NCBI GenBank assembly: GCA_020635255.1
Contig: JACKAC010000002.1
Location: 620,001 to 684,000, forward strand
Direction: 5' to 3'
DNA: 64,000 nucleotides
Source of the DNA: Ignavibacteriales bacterium
GTDB lineage: Bacteria; Bacteroidota; Ignavibacteria; Tepidaquicellales; Tepidaquicellaceae
Positions 8,957-16,744 of the stretch are shown here, piece after piece (the first letter of the stretch is position 1; the number at the start of each line of letters is the position of its first letter). The translations under genes and the position numbers were made by a program. A model generated the notes under the pieces. The model was not told the DNA's origin. It saw only the letters and a program-made list of their open reading frames with translations, and made no database searches.

Positions 8957-9580
8957 TTAAAATACCCGTTTTGCGAAAAGGAAAGTTTTATTGTAAAAAT
9001 CGTCGTTTAAAGATGCGATCGCCACTCCTGTCCGGGATCCGGAATGTACAAATAATCCTTCGTCCAGGTAAATGCCGACATGTGATACATGTCCTTTATC
9101 CATTGTATCAAAGAAAATCAGATCTCCCAGGCTTACGTCATCCAGATCTATCTGATTGCCTATTTTAGACTGCTCAAGAGAAGTCCTCGGTAGCTTTACA
9201 CCAAGTGCCATATTCATAACAGTCTGTACAAAAGAAGAGCAATCGATACCATCTTTTGATTCGCCTCCCCAGAGGTATGGAGTATGCAAGTATTCTTTTA
9301 CTCTGTCCATTAGCTCATCCATTTCTCCCGATGAGAGGTTTCTGAACTTCTTCTTCTTTAGTACATCTAGTATCTGCTCGTCAGTCTTGCCGGTATATGA
9401 GGTACCCTTAAAAGTCTTGGTTTCTTCTTTCTTATTATACTTTTCTTCAGATCTTTCTTCACTCTCCCTCTTTTCTTTACGCATTCTCTCGAGGGCTTCC
9501 TCTCTATATGCAGAGCATCCGGCTAAACCGATTAGAAGGGTGATACCTAGAAGTAATAATATTGTTTTAGTTTTATACAT
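8957..9580 (-). CDS. NlpC/P60 family peptidoglycan hydrolase lipoprotein
   Basis: With the ATG at 9580 the protein is 207 residues. An ATG at 9604 is in frame, but the sequence MYKTKTILLLLGITLL gives a proper lipoprotein signal with lipobox LAGC (Cys22). A charged Glu/Lys-rich linker (about 26-60) follows, then an NlpC/P60 domain with the Cys-His-His triad: DCSSF (C114), HVSHVGIYL (H167) and FVHSGS (H179). By family it cleaves gamma-D-Glu-diaminopimelate bonds in peptidoglycan from a membrane-anchored periplasmic position. It stands alone with its own terminator. Confidence 0.9.
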   Translation of the reverse strand: MYKTKTILLLLGITLLIGLAGCSAYREEALERMRKEKRESEERSEEKYNKKEETKTFKGTSYTGKTDEQILDVLKKKKFRNLSSGEMDELMDRVKEYLHTPYLWGGESKDGIDCSSFVQTVMNMALGVKLPRTSLEQSKIGNQIDLDDVSLGDLIFFDTMDKGHVSHVGIYLDEGLFVHSGSRTGVAIASLNDDFYNKTFLFAKRVF

Positions 9581-9731
9581 TACATAAGTCATAAAATAAA
9601 GCACAGATACTAGTATTAAGCTAACTTCAGAGTAAAAATACTACAATCTGGGATATATGTCAAGTAGATTTTTGGGGGTAATGAAAATTTTATGTAGGGA
9701 TGCAAATATGGCTAAATATAAATAAAAACAT

Positions 9732-10382
9732 CTATTTCACTTCTCGTATGATCTTTATAACCTTATATACGTGGGCAACGTCCCTCTTTTTATGCACAGT
9801 TGGTGGAAATTTCGTGTTTATTGAGTAAAGCATAATATGCGAATCATCCAGCTCGTAGTACAATTTTGCATTTGCCTCGTAATTATCCGGTTCTGTTTTA
9901 AAGCTTACCACTACGGTCGCCTTGTTTTTAATTTTTGTTTCGTCATCTATACATAATATATAATCCTTAGGATTAATAAAGGGAGACATGGATTCCCCTT
10001 CGGCTATAAGGACAAACGGATTCTTGTACCGCGCAACATTATCAATGAGTATGTGTTCTAGATCTAATGCATTATTATTTATCTGAGCTGTGATGGGAAT
10101 GCCGCATTCGACCTTTCCGAGTACTGCCACGTGCCTGGCTTTTGAGTCACCTTCGACCTCATTACTTACACCCACCGGGTTTCCATATAGATAGTCCAGG
10201 GGTACATTAAAATATTTTGCGATAGAATTTACCACATTTGTATCCCATTTTGCCCTGTTTTTCAAATAATTAAAAAGAGTGTCTATCTTTATGCCCAGAT
10301 CATATGCCAGCTTCTTTTGAGTGACCGAACTTTTGCCTAGTAAAGCATAAACATTTGTGGAGATAGTCTTGTTTATATCCAT
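9732..10382 (-). CDS. LexA/CI-like HTH-S24 peptidase repressor
   Basis: A 216-residue regulator when started at the ATG at 10382; an ATG at 10451 is in frame but would run through the palindromic operator region. Residues 18-67 form an HTH_3-type DNA-binding domain (SVTQKKLAYDLGIKIDTLFN). The C-terminal half is a LexA/UmuD-like S24 domain. GKVECGIPITAQ aligns with the self-cleavage loop, giving a Cys93-Gly94 scissile bond, as in UmuD, rather than Ala-Gly. GESMSPF supplies Ser131 and AKLYYEL a candidate Lys173. It should repress as a dimer and be inactivated by RecA-stimulated autocleavage. It is divergent from a run of small genes starting at 10537 and probably controls them and itself. Confidence 0.8.
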   Translation of the reverse strand: MDINKTISTNVYALLGKSSVTQKKLAYDLGIKIDTLFNYLKNRAKWDTNVVNSIAKYFNVPLDYLYGNPVGVSNEVEGDSKARHVAVLGKVECGIPITAQINNNALDLEHILIDNVARYKNPFVLIAEGESMSPFINPKDYILCIDDETKIKNKATVVVSFKTEPDNYEANAKLYYELDDSHIMLYSINTKFPPTVHKKRDVAHVYKVIKIIREVK

Positions 10383-10386
10383 AGTA

Positions 10387-10457
10387 GTAATTACGTTTTT
10401 TGTGACTTGACAAACCGTACAAATTACGGTAGATTGTATTACGAAGTTCACGTAATA
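10387..10457. promoter_or_regulatory. Candidate operator cluster for the S24 repressor
   Basis: The divergent gap holds repeated TTACG/CGTAA half-sites. GTAATTAC (10387-10394) is an 8-bp palindrome. ACCGTA-N5-TACGGT (10414-10430) is a perfect 6-bp-arm inverted repeat. TATTACG-N7-CGTAATA (10437-10457) is a perfect 7-bp-arm repeat. One more ATTACG lies at 10511-10516, close to the first downstream gene. Placement between the repressor and the gene run, plus the shared half-site, suggest autoregulatory and divergent control. Confidence 0.6.
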
Positions 10458-10536
10458 TTTACCTTCAATATAGAGAAAAATACGGTTAAAGCAAATCCAA
10501 AACAGTAAATATTACGAAAGCATAATTTAAGTCAAA

Positions 10537-10746
10537 ATGAAACTACCACCCGAAAAACTAGCTGAATTGCAGGCTGAGCGCGACTGGATACTCTGGAAAA
10601 TGGAGGAAAGCAAGAAATGGAAACTTACCGGCGATAGTGAGTTTTCATATTCGTGGGATCCCGAAGAGTATCACGCCGATAAAAACCGGCTTAGTGAAAT
10701 TAAGAAATTACTCAAACCAATTAGATCAGGCAATAATGGACATTAA
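10537..10746 (+). CDS. Small orphan protein, first gene of repressor-linked run
   Basis: A 69-residue charged protein starting MKLPPEKLAELQAERDW, with two predicted amphipathic helices and a tryptophan-rich middle (ERDWILWKMEESKKWK). No family recognised. It is the first gene downstream of the candidate operators and is divergent from the S24 repressor. The following reading frame starts 11 bases before its stop. The ATG at 10537 lies 20 bases after a TTACG half-site. Confidence 0.55.
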   Translation: MKLPPEKLAELQAERDWILWKMEESKKWKLTGDSEFSYSWDPEEYHADKNRLSEIKKLLKPIRSGNNGH

Positions 10747-10879
10747 GGAGATCACTGCAAGGTCATACGATCCGATAGTTGGATCATGTATTCTATCGAT
10801 AAGGCGAATTAAAGATGATCCGGCAAAAGAAAGTGATGCTTGTTTTAAATCTTATCTTATAAAACTAATTCATTCTTAA
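10736..10879 (+). CDS. Very small orphan protein
   Basis: A 47-codon frame from the ATG at 10736 to 10879, overlapping the end of the preceding gene by 11 bases. The product starts MDIKEITARSYDPIVGSC. No recognisable domain. The overlap and the co-directional arrangement favour a real, coupled gene, but at this length chance cannot be excluded. A longer frame start at 10637 exists but is nested in the upstream gene and is unlikely. Confidence 0.35.
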   Translation: MDIKEITARSYDPIVGSCILSIRRIKDDPAKESDACFKSYLIKLIHS

Positions 10880-10890
10880 AGTTTGTAAAT

Positions 10891-11112
10891 ATGAAACAAA
10901 GCAAATCTGAAAAGAGAGTTAGATCTCTTTGTAAAGCTCTGGATACAAAAGCTGAACTGCTTGCGATCGAGGAAGAGCTTAAACACATTGGTATGCTCAT
11001 AAGAAATCTTCCACGCAAAAAGAGGAAATTGTCAGGAAGATATAATGAGCTCTCTGATATGTATAACAAGATAATCGAATTGGAGAAACTCCCTTTGAGA
11101 AAGCTTATTTAA
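10891..11112 (+). CDS. Small basic coiled-coil protein
   Basis: A 73-residue, strongly lysine/arginine- and glutamate-rich protein. The segment ELLAIEEELKHIGMLI and the following RKLSGRYNELSDMYN have heptad-like spacing, consistent with a helical hairpin. Such proteins can be nucleic-acid or partner binding, but nothing specific is recognised. It starts 11 bases after the preceding frame and belongs to the same small-gene run under the S24 repressor. Confidence 0.5.
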   Translation: MKQSKSEKRVRSLCKALDTKAELLAIEEELKHIGMLIRNLPRKKRKLSGRYNELSDMYNKIIELEKLPLRKLI

Positions 11113-11144
11113 AAATTTTTTAAAATTTTAAACACACAACTACC

Positions 11145-11570
11145 ATGCAGCATCGTCTCGAAGAAACCGCCGGAATTTTAATAAAAGCCTTTTTCCATGG
11201 TCACCTGGTTCATGGGGAACCCTGTGCCTGCGCAGTTGGAAATATGTGCAATGGCAATCCATACTGGATAAATGTGATAAACGGCACACACCAGCAGATA
11301 TACCACAAAGTTGCCAACAAACTTATCCCGGAATATGTGAGATATACACCGGAGGAATTAATGCGTATCGAGTATGAATTTGAAGGACGCGAGGACCGCA
11401 ACGGTCATCACCTGCCTACCTTGTTTAAAGACAATGACCCGGACGGTTTCGAAGGTCTGACCCGCGTATTCAATATCCTGTGCAATGAAATTGATAAAGG
11501 TTACTTTGAGCTGCCAGAACGTATTAACATTATAGATCTTGTAGCTCAGGAAAAGGAAAATTGGAGGTAG
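11145..11570 (+). CDS. Hypothetical protein with HGHLVHGEPCACAVGN motif
   Basis: A 141-residue soluble protein of no family I recognise. The N-terminal third has a dense His/Cys cluster (FFHGHLVHGEPCACAVGNMC), which looks like a metal or catalytic site. The rest is mixed alpha/beta with EELMRIEYEFEGRED and FNILCNEIDKGY. There is no signal peptide, so a cytoplasmic location is expected. It follows the small coiled-coil gene and precedes a DUF6504-like gene in the run downstream of the S24 repressor. Confidence 0.6.
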   Translation: MQHRLEETAGILIKAFFHGHLVHGEPCACAVGNMCNGNPYWINVINGTHQQIYHKVANKLIPEYVRYTPEELMRIEYEFEGREDRNGHHLPTLFKDNDPDGFEGLTRVFNILCNEIDKGYFELPERINIIDLVAQEKENWR

Positions 11571-11605
11571 TTGATTGCCATAATTATTTATGGTATATTA
11601 TCCCT

Positions 11606-11860
11606 ATGAGATACGAGACCTTCGAGCCTGTTGAAGTGATCGCCCACTTCGATCACACACGGGTAAATATTATAAGATTTAAACGCAAAAACACTATTTA
11701 CAAAGTTACCACGTTTGTAAATAAGTGGCGTCTAAAGGAAGGGGGCAACCCGGTTACACACTTTGTGGTGGAATGCAAAGATCAAAAGGTCATATGCGAG
11801 CTTGCCTTTTATCATGAGAATTTTAAATGGGAGCTGATACAATATGATCACCTGGAATGA
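11606..11860 (+). CDS. DUF6504-like small protein
   Basis: From the ATG at 11606 the product is 84 residues; a TTG at 11561 overlaps the preceding gene and is less likely. The pattern IYKVTTFVNKWR ... THFVVECKDQKVICELAF ... WELIQYD resembles DUF6504-type proteins (a small beta-barrel fold ending in a W-x-L-x-x-x-x-D strand), often encoded near the mutasome gene imuB. The match is by pattern only. Together with an S24 repressor upstream it hints at a DNA-damage-linked unit, but no polymerase gene is present here. Confidence 0.45.
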   Translation: MRYETFEPVEVIAHFDHTRVNIIRFKRKNTIYKVTTFVNKWRLKEGGNPVTHFVVECKDQKVICELAFYHENFKWELIQYDHLE

Positions 11861-11940
11861 ACTGGTTTTCTCGAATTGTTTTGAATTAGTTATTTATTTA
11901 TGTTAATATTGAAAAATCAAAGCAACTAATCCAGGATGTG

Positions 11941-12348
11941 ATGAGAAAATTGTTCGTGTTTGCTCTTGTGATTCTTTTATCCATGCCGGCGCTCAGTGGC
12001 TGCGGAGGTAGTGACGAAGGCGATCCCCCTTCCTTTTCCGAAAGGATGATCGATATACTTACCCTCCTAAAAGGATCCGCTGTTAATTATAACGAAGTGG
12101 AAAAGTCGGATGTAAAACCCTATCTCGAGAAAACTATTATAAGCATAGACGAAGCAATAGGACTGCTGAGAAATTACCAGTCGGATGAAGAAATTCCGGA
12201 TGAATTTTTGAATGAAATATCTGCCGTGGTGATCAGGGCTTCGGAAAGTGTCAGGGAAGCCTCTTTGAGATCGGATGCAAAGGACGATAGGTACGAGCTT
12301 CTTGTAAAAGCATTAAACTACGTAGCAGACCGATTGGTCATTACATAA
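11941..12348 (+). CDS. Putative helical lipoprotein
   Basis: A 135-residue protein with a lipoprotein signal (MRKLFVFALVILLSMPALSGC, lipobox LSGC, Cys21). The mature part is helical and acidic, with no recognised domain. The ATG at 11941 is preferred over the GTG directly before it. It is separated by 80 bases from the DUF6504-like gene and is followed by a strong terminator at 12382, which closes the gene run that starts at 10537. Confidence 0.6.
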   Translation: MRKLFVFALVILLSMPALSGCGGSDEGDPPSFSERMIDILTLLKGSAVNYNEVEKSDVKPYLEKTIISIDEAIGLLRNYQSDEEIPDEFLNEISAVVIRASESVREASLRSDAKDDRYELLVKALNYVADRLVIT

Positions 12349-12381
12349 GAACTTCCTCTATAAGTAAAATAATATGGTTAT

Positions 12382-12416
12382 GGGAAAGACAACTTGATGT
12401 CTTTCCCTTTTTATTT
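12382..12416 (+). terminator. Rho-independent terminator
   Basis: GGGAAAGAC (12382-12390), an 8-base loop and GTCTTTCCC (12399-12407) are followed by a T-rich run. It lies 34 bases past the stop of the lipoprotein gene at 11941-12348. Confidence 0.85.
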
Positions 12417-12487
12417 TGTCAAGTTTATTGGGATGATATTATATGTAGGGAAAACAAAAAATATTAATTATGTAAAAAAAACGGGAT

Positions 12488-12519
12488 TTTGTAAATCGTT
12501 TTTTTTGTTTATATTTTTG
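12488..12519 (+). promoter_or_regulatory. Bacteroidota-type promoter (TTTG-N20-TATTTTTG)
   Basis: TTTG at 12488-12491 and TATTTTTG at 12512-12519 are spaced by 20 bases, matching the Bacteroidota primary-sigma consensus TTTG-N19-21-TAnnTTTG. No coding sequence follows; a terminator hairpin does, at 12556. Confidence 0.55.
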
Positions 12520-12525
12520 CATATT

Positions 12526-12592
12526 TCTCATTTCTTACCTCCAATTACCAACCGAAGACACTCTGTAGTGGTAGGCAGAGTGTCTTTTTTTA
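12526..12592 (+). ncRNA. Candidate small RNA of about 65 nt
   Basis: A promoter at 12488-12519 predicts initiation near 12526. The RNA would end at a strong terminator with a 10-bp stem (AGACACTCTG at 12556-12565, complement at 12576-12585) and a T-run. The roughly 30-nt leader appears unpaired and contains TTACCTCC, complementary to AGGAGG ribosome-binding sites. No start codon with a meaningful frame lies between. The boundaries are inferred from signals only. Confidence 0.45.
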
Positions 12593-12702
12593 TGTTATTT
12601 TGACTACATTCGTAACGATTTTCCACCCATAAAATTGGGCTTTCCGGGAAATCTTCCCTCAAAAAACAGCCTAAATTCCGGTTACTTTTTGAAAAAAAAT
12701 TC

Positions 12703-12734
12703 TTTGCTGTGGGTACCGCATAATACTATCTTTG
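12703..12734 (+). promoter_or_regulatory. Bacteroidota-type promoter (TTTG-N20-TATCTTTG)
   Basis: TTTG at 12703-12706 and TATCTTTG at 12727-12734 with a 20-base spacer match the consensus exactly. The next plus-strand signal is a terminator at 12836, with no coding frame between. Confidence 0.65.
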
Positions 12735-12740
12735 TAGTAA

Positions 12741-12870
12741 ATCGATTAAGATTTTATCAGGTGTTTCGTTCTTTATCCTTATAGAAGGTTGAGTGAAAAA
12801 GATTTACCCCTCGGCTTATTAACATAAGCCTCACTAAAGCAGTACCGGTTTTCCGGCACTGCTTTTTTTT
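12741..12870 (+). ncRNA. Candidate structured small RNA of about 125 nt
   Basis: It starts near 12741, by the promoter just upstream, and ends in a terminator hairpin (AAAGCAGTACCGG/CCGGCACTGCTTT around 12836-12860, then T8). Inside, GGCTTAT (12813-12819) pairs with ATAAGCC (12824-12830), and AGTGA (12792-12796) pairs with TCACT (12831-12835) to enclose it. It does not resemble 6S, SRP, RNase P or tmRNA as far as I can read. The neighbour at 12880 is on the other strand, so this is not a leader. Confidence 0.55.
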
Positions 12871-12879
12871 ATGGAAAAT

Positions 12880-13287
12880 CTATTTTTCGCTCATTTTGAT
12901 GAAATCTTCCCAGTATTTTTCCGGGACAGGCATGACGGAGACGCGGGGGAGACGGACGAGGTCATACTGGGCATACTTATTTATAGCTTTGACCTCTTTT
13001 AAAGTGACGGGGCGTTTAAGCTTTTTCTTCGGTTTGATATCGAATACAACCAACTTCTCGTTCTTTTGCTTTGGGTCAGGATAGGGATCGGACGTTACGG
13101 TCGCTATTCCGACCATTTGTTTCTCATCGCCGGTATGATATACGAATACAAGGTCGCCTTTCTTAATGCTCCTTATGTGCCTCAGTGCTGTGGGATTTGC
13201 AACACCGTCCCAGACAGTCTTCTTGTCTTTTACGAGGTCATCGTATGAATAAACGGAAGGTTCTGTTTTTAAAAGCCAGTATGCCAT
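12880..13287 (-). CDS. EVE domain-containing protein
   Basis: A 135-residue single-domain EVE protein: MAYWLLKTEPSVYSYDDL at the start, WDGVANPTALRHIRSIKKGDLVFVYHTG, and VRLPRVSVMPVPEKYW at the end. EVE is a PUA-like fold related to YTH domains that recognises modified bases in DNA or RNA. The length is normal for the stand-alone form. It ends close to a terminator on the opposite strand and is followed upstream by the UvrD/PcrA-type helicase gene with a 17-base gap, so the two are probably co-transcribed. Confidence 0.9.
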   Translation of the reverse strand: MAYWLLKTEPSVYSYDDLVKDKKTVWDGVANPTALRHIRSIKKGDLVFVYHTGDEKQMVGIATVTSDPYPDPKQKNEKLVVFDIKPKKKLKRPVTLKEVKAINKYAQYDLVRLPRVSVMPVPEKYWEDFIKMSEK

Positions 13288-13304
13288 ATAATTATAATTT
13301 AGAT

Positions 13305-15542
13305 TTATTCCTGTATCGTCATTTTAGCGTACTTCAGTATGATCTTCTTTAGTCCCACGTCGTCGAAGTATATCTCCGCTCTTTTATCCAGTCCCTTGCC
13401 GTCCGTCGAAAGCACCGTTCCCTTGCCGTAGGTATTATGATTTACGTGTACGCCTTCCTTTACTTCAGGGAATTTGTCGTCATTCTCGAAATTGTAGTTC
13501 TTCCTTCTATTACCGTTTCCGTTTGAGCCGTAGTATTCATAGCGGATTGCGCTCGGCTGTGAAGAAGATTTTGGTTTGCCTTTGGATTTTACATAGCCGG
13601 ATTTGAGGTTCAATCCGTCATGCTCGAAATCGCTAGATATATGTTCCGAGATCTCTTTGATAAATCGTGATTTCATCTGATATGAGGGCGTTCCAAACCT
13701 ATACCTCTGGTTGGAATGGCTCAGGTATAGTCTCTGCTCGGCACGCGTGATAGCGACGTAGAAAAGCCGTCTTTCCTCTTCCAGCTCATCTTCGGAAAGT
13801 GTAGCTCCGCCGACAGGGAATAGTCCCTCCTCCAGTCCGGTGATGAATACGACCGGGAATTCCAGCCCCTTTGCCGAGTGAATTGTCATAAGGGTTACGG
13901 CGTTCTTTTTGTCATCCAGCGTGTCTATATCCGCAACCAGTGAAACCTCCTGCAGGAAGTTCTCCAGCGTGGGCTCTTCCGCTATATCGTCAAATTCCGC
14001 TATTGCGGAGATCAGCTCCTGTACGTTATTTATCCTTTCATCCGCTTCCAGCGTGTTTTCTGCCTTTAGAGACCTTAATATCCCGACTTCGTCTATAATT
14101 GTCCGGGTAACTTCCGACAGACCCATTTCCTTTTCCAGGGATATGTATTTATCGACGAATTCCGTCAGCCACAGCAGTTTATTTCTTATCTTTGGAGTTA
14201 GCGCTTCCAGCAGGTCCTTATTCTGAAGCACGTCATACATCTGCACTCCCTCCGATTCCGCTGTCATTTTTAACTTATCTATTGTGGTTTTCCCGATTCC
14301 TTCCCTTAGATTGAGGACCCGGATAAGAGCCTCGTTATCACGCGGATTTACGATAGCTTTAAAGTGACATAATATATCTTTGATCTCTTTTCTTTGATAG
14401 AATCTTACACCTCCTACTATTATATACGGGATGCGGTTATCTCTCATCGAATCTTCCAGCACCCTCGATTGCGCGTTCGTTCTATATAGGATGACGAAGT
14501 CTTTGAAGTTAAGCTTCTTCTTTTGTATTTCATCCAGGATACAGCGCGCGATGCGCAGTGCTTCATCCCTGTCTGTCATTGTCTCCATCATCTTCACCGG
14601 CTCGCCGTCATGATTTTCAGTCCACAGCTCTTTTGATATCTGGTGAGTATTCCTTTTTATAACGTCGTCTGCCAGCGATAATATCTTTTTTGTGGAGCGG
14701 TAATTTTGTTCCAGGCGGAATAGCTTCCTCTCGGGAAAGTCCGATTCAAAATCGAATATGTTTTGTATCTCTGCGCCCCTCCATTTGTATATCGACTGCG
14801 CGTCGTCACCTACGACCGAAACGTTCTTATGTTTTTGCGAAAGCATCTTTACTATTAAATACTGCGCGCGGTTTGTGTCCTGGTACTCATCGACAAGTAT
14901 ATACTTGAACCTGTCACTGTAATTTTCCAGCACTTCCTCATACACTTTGAATAATTCTATCGGTTTTATAAGCAGGTCATCGAAGTCCATGGAATTGTTT
15001 TTCTGGAGAGCTTTTTGGTATGGCTCATATACCATATCTACCTTCTGCTCAAAGAAAGTCCTTGCCGACATAGAAAATTCCTGTGGCAGTATAAGCTTGT
15101 TTTTTAAGTTACTTATCTGCGAATGAATTGCTTTTGGTGAAGGATTTTCCGTTGGAATACCGATTTCGTTCATTATCTGTCTGACCAGGCTGACCGAGTC
15201 GTCGGAATCGTATATTGTGAAGTTTCTTGTGTATCCTATCTTCTCCGCTTCGATCCTCAGCATACGCGCAAAGATAGAGTGGAAGGTTCCCATCCATATC
15301 TTTTGTGAATCTTCACCCGCAAGTCCGGCTATACGGTCTTTCATTTCATTTGCCGCCTTGTTGGTAAATGTAAGTGCGAGTATTTCGAATGGACTTATCC
15401 CTGAGTTTATTAGATGTGCTATCTTGTAAGTGAGGACTCTTGTTTTTCCGCTTCCCGCACCCGCAATGATCATGCATGGACCGTCTATCTGTTCGACTGC
15501 ATTTCTTTGTTCGGGATTGAGAACGTTTAGATCCAGGGACAT
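13305..15542 (-). CDS. pcrA: UvrD/PcrA superfamily 1A DNA helicase
   Basis: A 745-residue SF1A helicase. Visible motifs are the Q-motif LNPEQRNAV (8-16), Walker A GAGSGKT (28-34), DEYQDTNRAQ (motif II), QNYRSTKKIL (motif IV), TIHSAKGLEFPVVF (motif V) and VAITRAEQRLYLSHS (motif VI). The C-terminus has a Tudor-like segment (VHVNHNTYGKGTVLSTDGKG) that in PcrA/UvrD binds RNA polymerase. By family it unwinds DNA 3'-5' in nucleotide excision and mismatch repair and removes RecA. The Tudor tail makes PcrA/UvrD more likely than Rep. It lies upstream of the EVE gene on the same strand. Confidence 0.93.
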   Translation of the reverse strand: MSLDLNVLNPEQRNAVEQIDGPCMIIAGAGSGKTRVLTYKIAHLINSGISPFEILALTFTNKAANEMKDRIAGLAGEDSQKIWMGTFHSIFARMLRIEAEKIGYTRNFTIYDSDDSVSLVRQIMNEIGIPTENPSPKAIHSQISNLKNKLILPQEFSMSARTFFEQKVDMVYEPYQKALQKNNSMDFDDLLIKPIELFKVYEEVLENYSDRFKYILVDEYQDTNRAQYLIVKMLSQKHKNVSVVGDDAQSIYKWRGAEIQNIFDFESDFPERKLFRLEQNYRSTKKILSLADDVIKRNTHQISKELWTENHDGEPVKMMETMTDRDEALRIARCILDEIQKKKLNFKDFVILYRTNAQSRVLEDSMRDNRIPYIIVGGVRFYQRKEIKDILCHFKAIVNPRDNEALIRVLNLREGIGKTTIDKLKMTAESEGVQMYDVLQNKDLLEALTPKIRNKLLWLTEFVDKYISLEKEMGLSEVTRTIIDEVGILRSLKAENTLEADERINNVQELISAIAEFDDIAEEPTLENFLQEVSLVADIDTLDDKKNAVTLMTIHSAKGLEFPVVFITGLEEGLFPVGGATLSEDELEEERRLFYVAITRAEQRLYLSHSNQRYRFGTPSYQMKSRFIKEISEHISSDFEHDGLNLKSGYVKSKGKPKSSSQPSAIRYEYYGSNGNGNRRKNYNFENDDKFPEVKEGVHVNHNTYGKGTVLSTDGKGLDKRAEIYFDDVGLKKIILKYAKMTIQE

Positions 15543-15656
15543 ATTAAAATCTTAAAATCGGTTTATAACTCTTCCTGAATCTAAGATAATTAAATTTTCA
15601 GTGATAGTAAATTTAAAACTTTTCTTCTTGATGTATAATTTCCTTTCCGGCAGTGC

Positions 15657-16604
15657 TCAGGACTTTTTTACCGCGGCTTCGAGGTCACTCATATACAGAT
15701 CTTCCTTTTGCTTCATCTGTGCCCTATAGTCTGTCAATCGGGCATCGACCGTACCCGGTACGGCTAGAAAATCATCGGCGGTTTTATGATTCTCACTGCT
15801 TATTCTGTATAGTATGCGGGTGAGATCGAGATTATTGGGATTTTCTTTTCGCAGGTCTTCCAGGTCGGTAAGATAGGCTGTTGTGAAATCCAGGTATCCC
15901 GGAAAAAGGTCTGACATTGAAAGGTAGCTGTCGGAATATGCCGATTTTAAGCGATTATATAACCCATCGATTATTTCTATATATATTGACACGGCTTTTG
16001 TCTTTACCTCTTCTATTTCCATCGGTTGGGCGAATTGCTCGGCATTGTTAATATAAGCTTTTATTTCAGCAAGGTAATCGTTATAGGCAGTGAATGCCGT
16101 TTTTATCGAGCCCGAATCATAATAATTCTTACCGCTGAATGCTTTGCCGATCTCTGCAAAGATCTGGTTCAGGTCTTTGAACTGCCCGGAAGTATTTCTG
16201 AGGTAAACAGTTCTACCGCTGGAAATATTAGCGGTTACTACATGGGAATTTCCATCGAAGCCCTGGATCACCTGTGTTCCTCCCGCGGGAGTATTCAATG
16301 AGGCGGTAATATTATTCAGCAATAGCTTTCCTGTTCCTTCTGCTCTGCCGAGCCATGCGCGCGCGACTTTTGCATCAACTTCGAGGACCTTTATATAGTA
16401 GTGAAGCCCTTCACTTACTTTATTCATTTTCATCGCCGAATCCGCAAGGATGAGCCAGTCGGGTATATCAGCTTCTGTATAGAGACGGACTGCTTCACGG
16501 ACCCTCACGGTTGATTCACAAAACTCACACTTTACGAAATCCTTATCGTCCGGTACATTCAAAGAGGCTCCGCATGAAGGACATTTTACTGCTATAATGC
16601 TCAT
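15657..16604 (-). CDS. Zinc-ribbon plus helical-repeat hypothetical protein
   Basis: A 315-residue protein with an N-terminal zinc ribbon (CPSC at 8-11 and CEFC at 26-29) that resembles those of the TFIIB/DnaJ-independent MSIIxVKCPSCG type. A TPR-like helical region follows (WLILADSAMKMNKVSEGLHYYIKVLEVD) and then a long helical tail. No catalytic motif is seen and no signal peptide, so a cytoplasmic scaffold or nucleic-acid-binding role is possible but unproven. It stands between the helicase and the phosphoesterase without an evident operon. Confidence 0.6.
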   Translation of the reverse strand: MSIIAVKCPSCGASLNVPDDKDFVKCEFCESTVRVREAVRLYTEADIPDWLILADSAMKMNKVSEGLHYYIKVLEVDAKVARAWLGRAEGTGKLLLNNITASLNTPAGGTQVIQGFDGNSHVVTANISSGRTVYLRNTSGQFKDLNQIFAEIGKAFSGKNYYDSGSIKTAFTAYNDYLAEIKAYINNAEQFAQPMEIEEVKTKAVSIYIEIIDGLYNRLKSAYSDSYLSMSDLFPGYLDFTTAYLTDLEDLRKENPNNLDLTRILYRISSENHKTADDFLAVPGTVDARLTDYRAQMKQKEDLYMSDLEAAVKKS

Positions 16605-16744
16605 ATCTTTTATTTTATGTTAGGAAATTACAATATTGACCGGATTTTTGCAAGAAGGGATTTTTCGTGTTGTTTTTAATTTTGTAATTTGAATATTCAC
16701 TCACCAATTACTATTATTACTTAAACAACCTATAGAGAGGATTT

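Noticed and set aside
9581..9604. Longer start for the NlpC/P60 gene
   Set aside because: It adds MLYFMTYV before a normal lipoprotein signal; the ATG at 9580 is more likely.
10637..10735. Upstream extension of the 47-codon frame
   Set aside because: It is nested in the preceding gene in another frame; the ATG at 10736 is the better start.
12394..12603. 69-codon frame through the gap after the lipoprotein gene
   Set aside because: It runs through two terminator hairpins and a promoter; its sequence is low-complexity and not gene-like.
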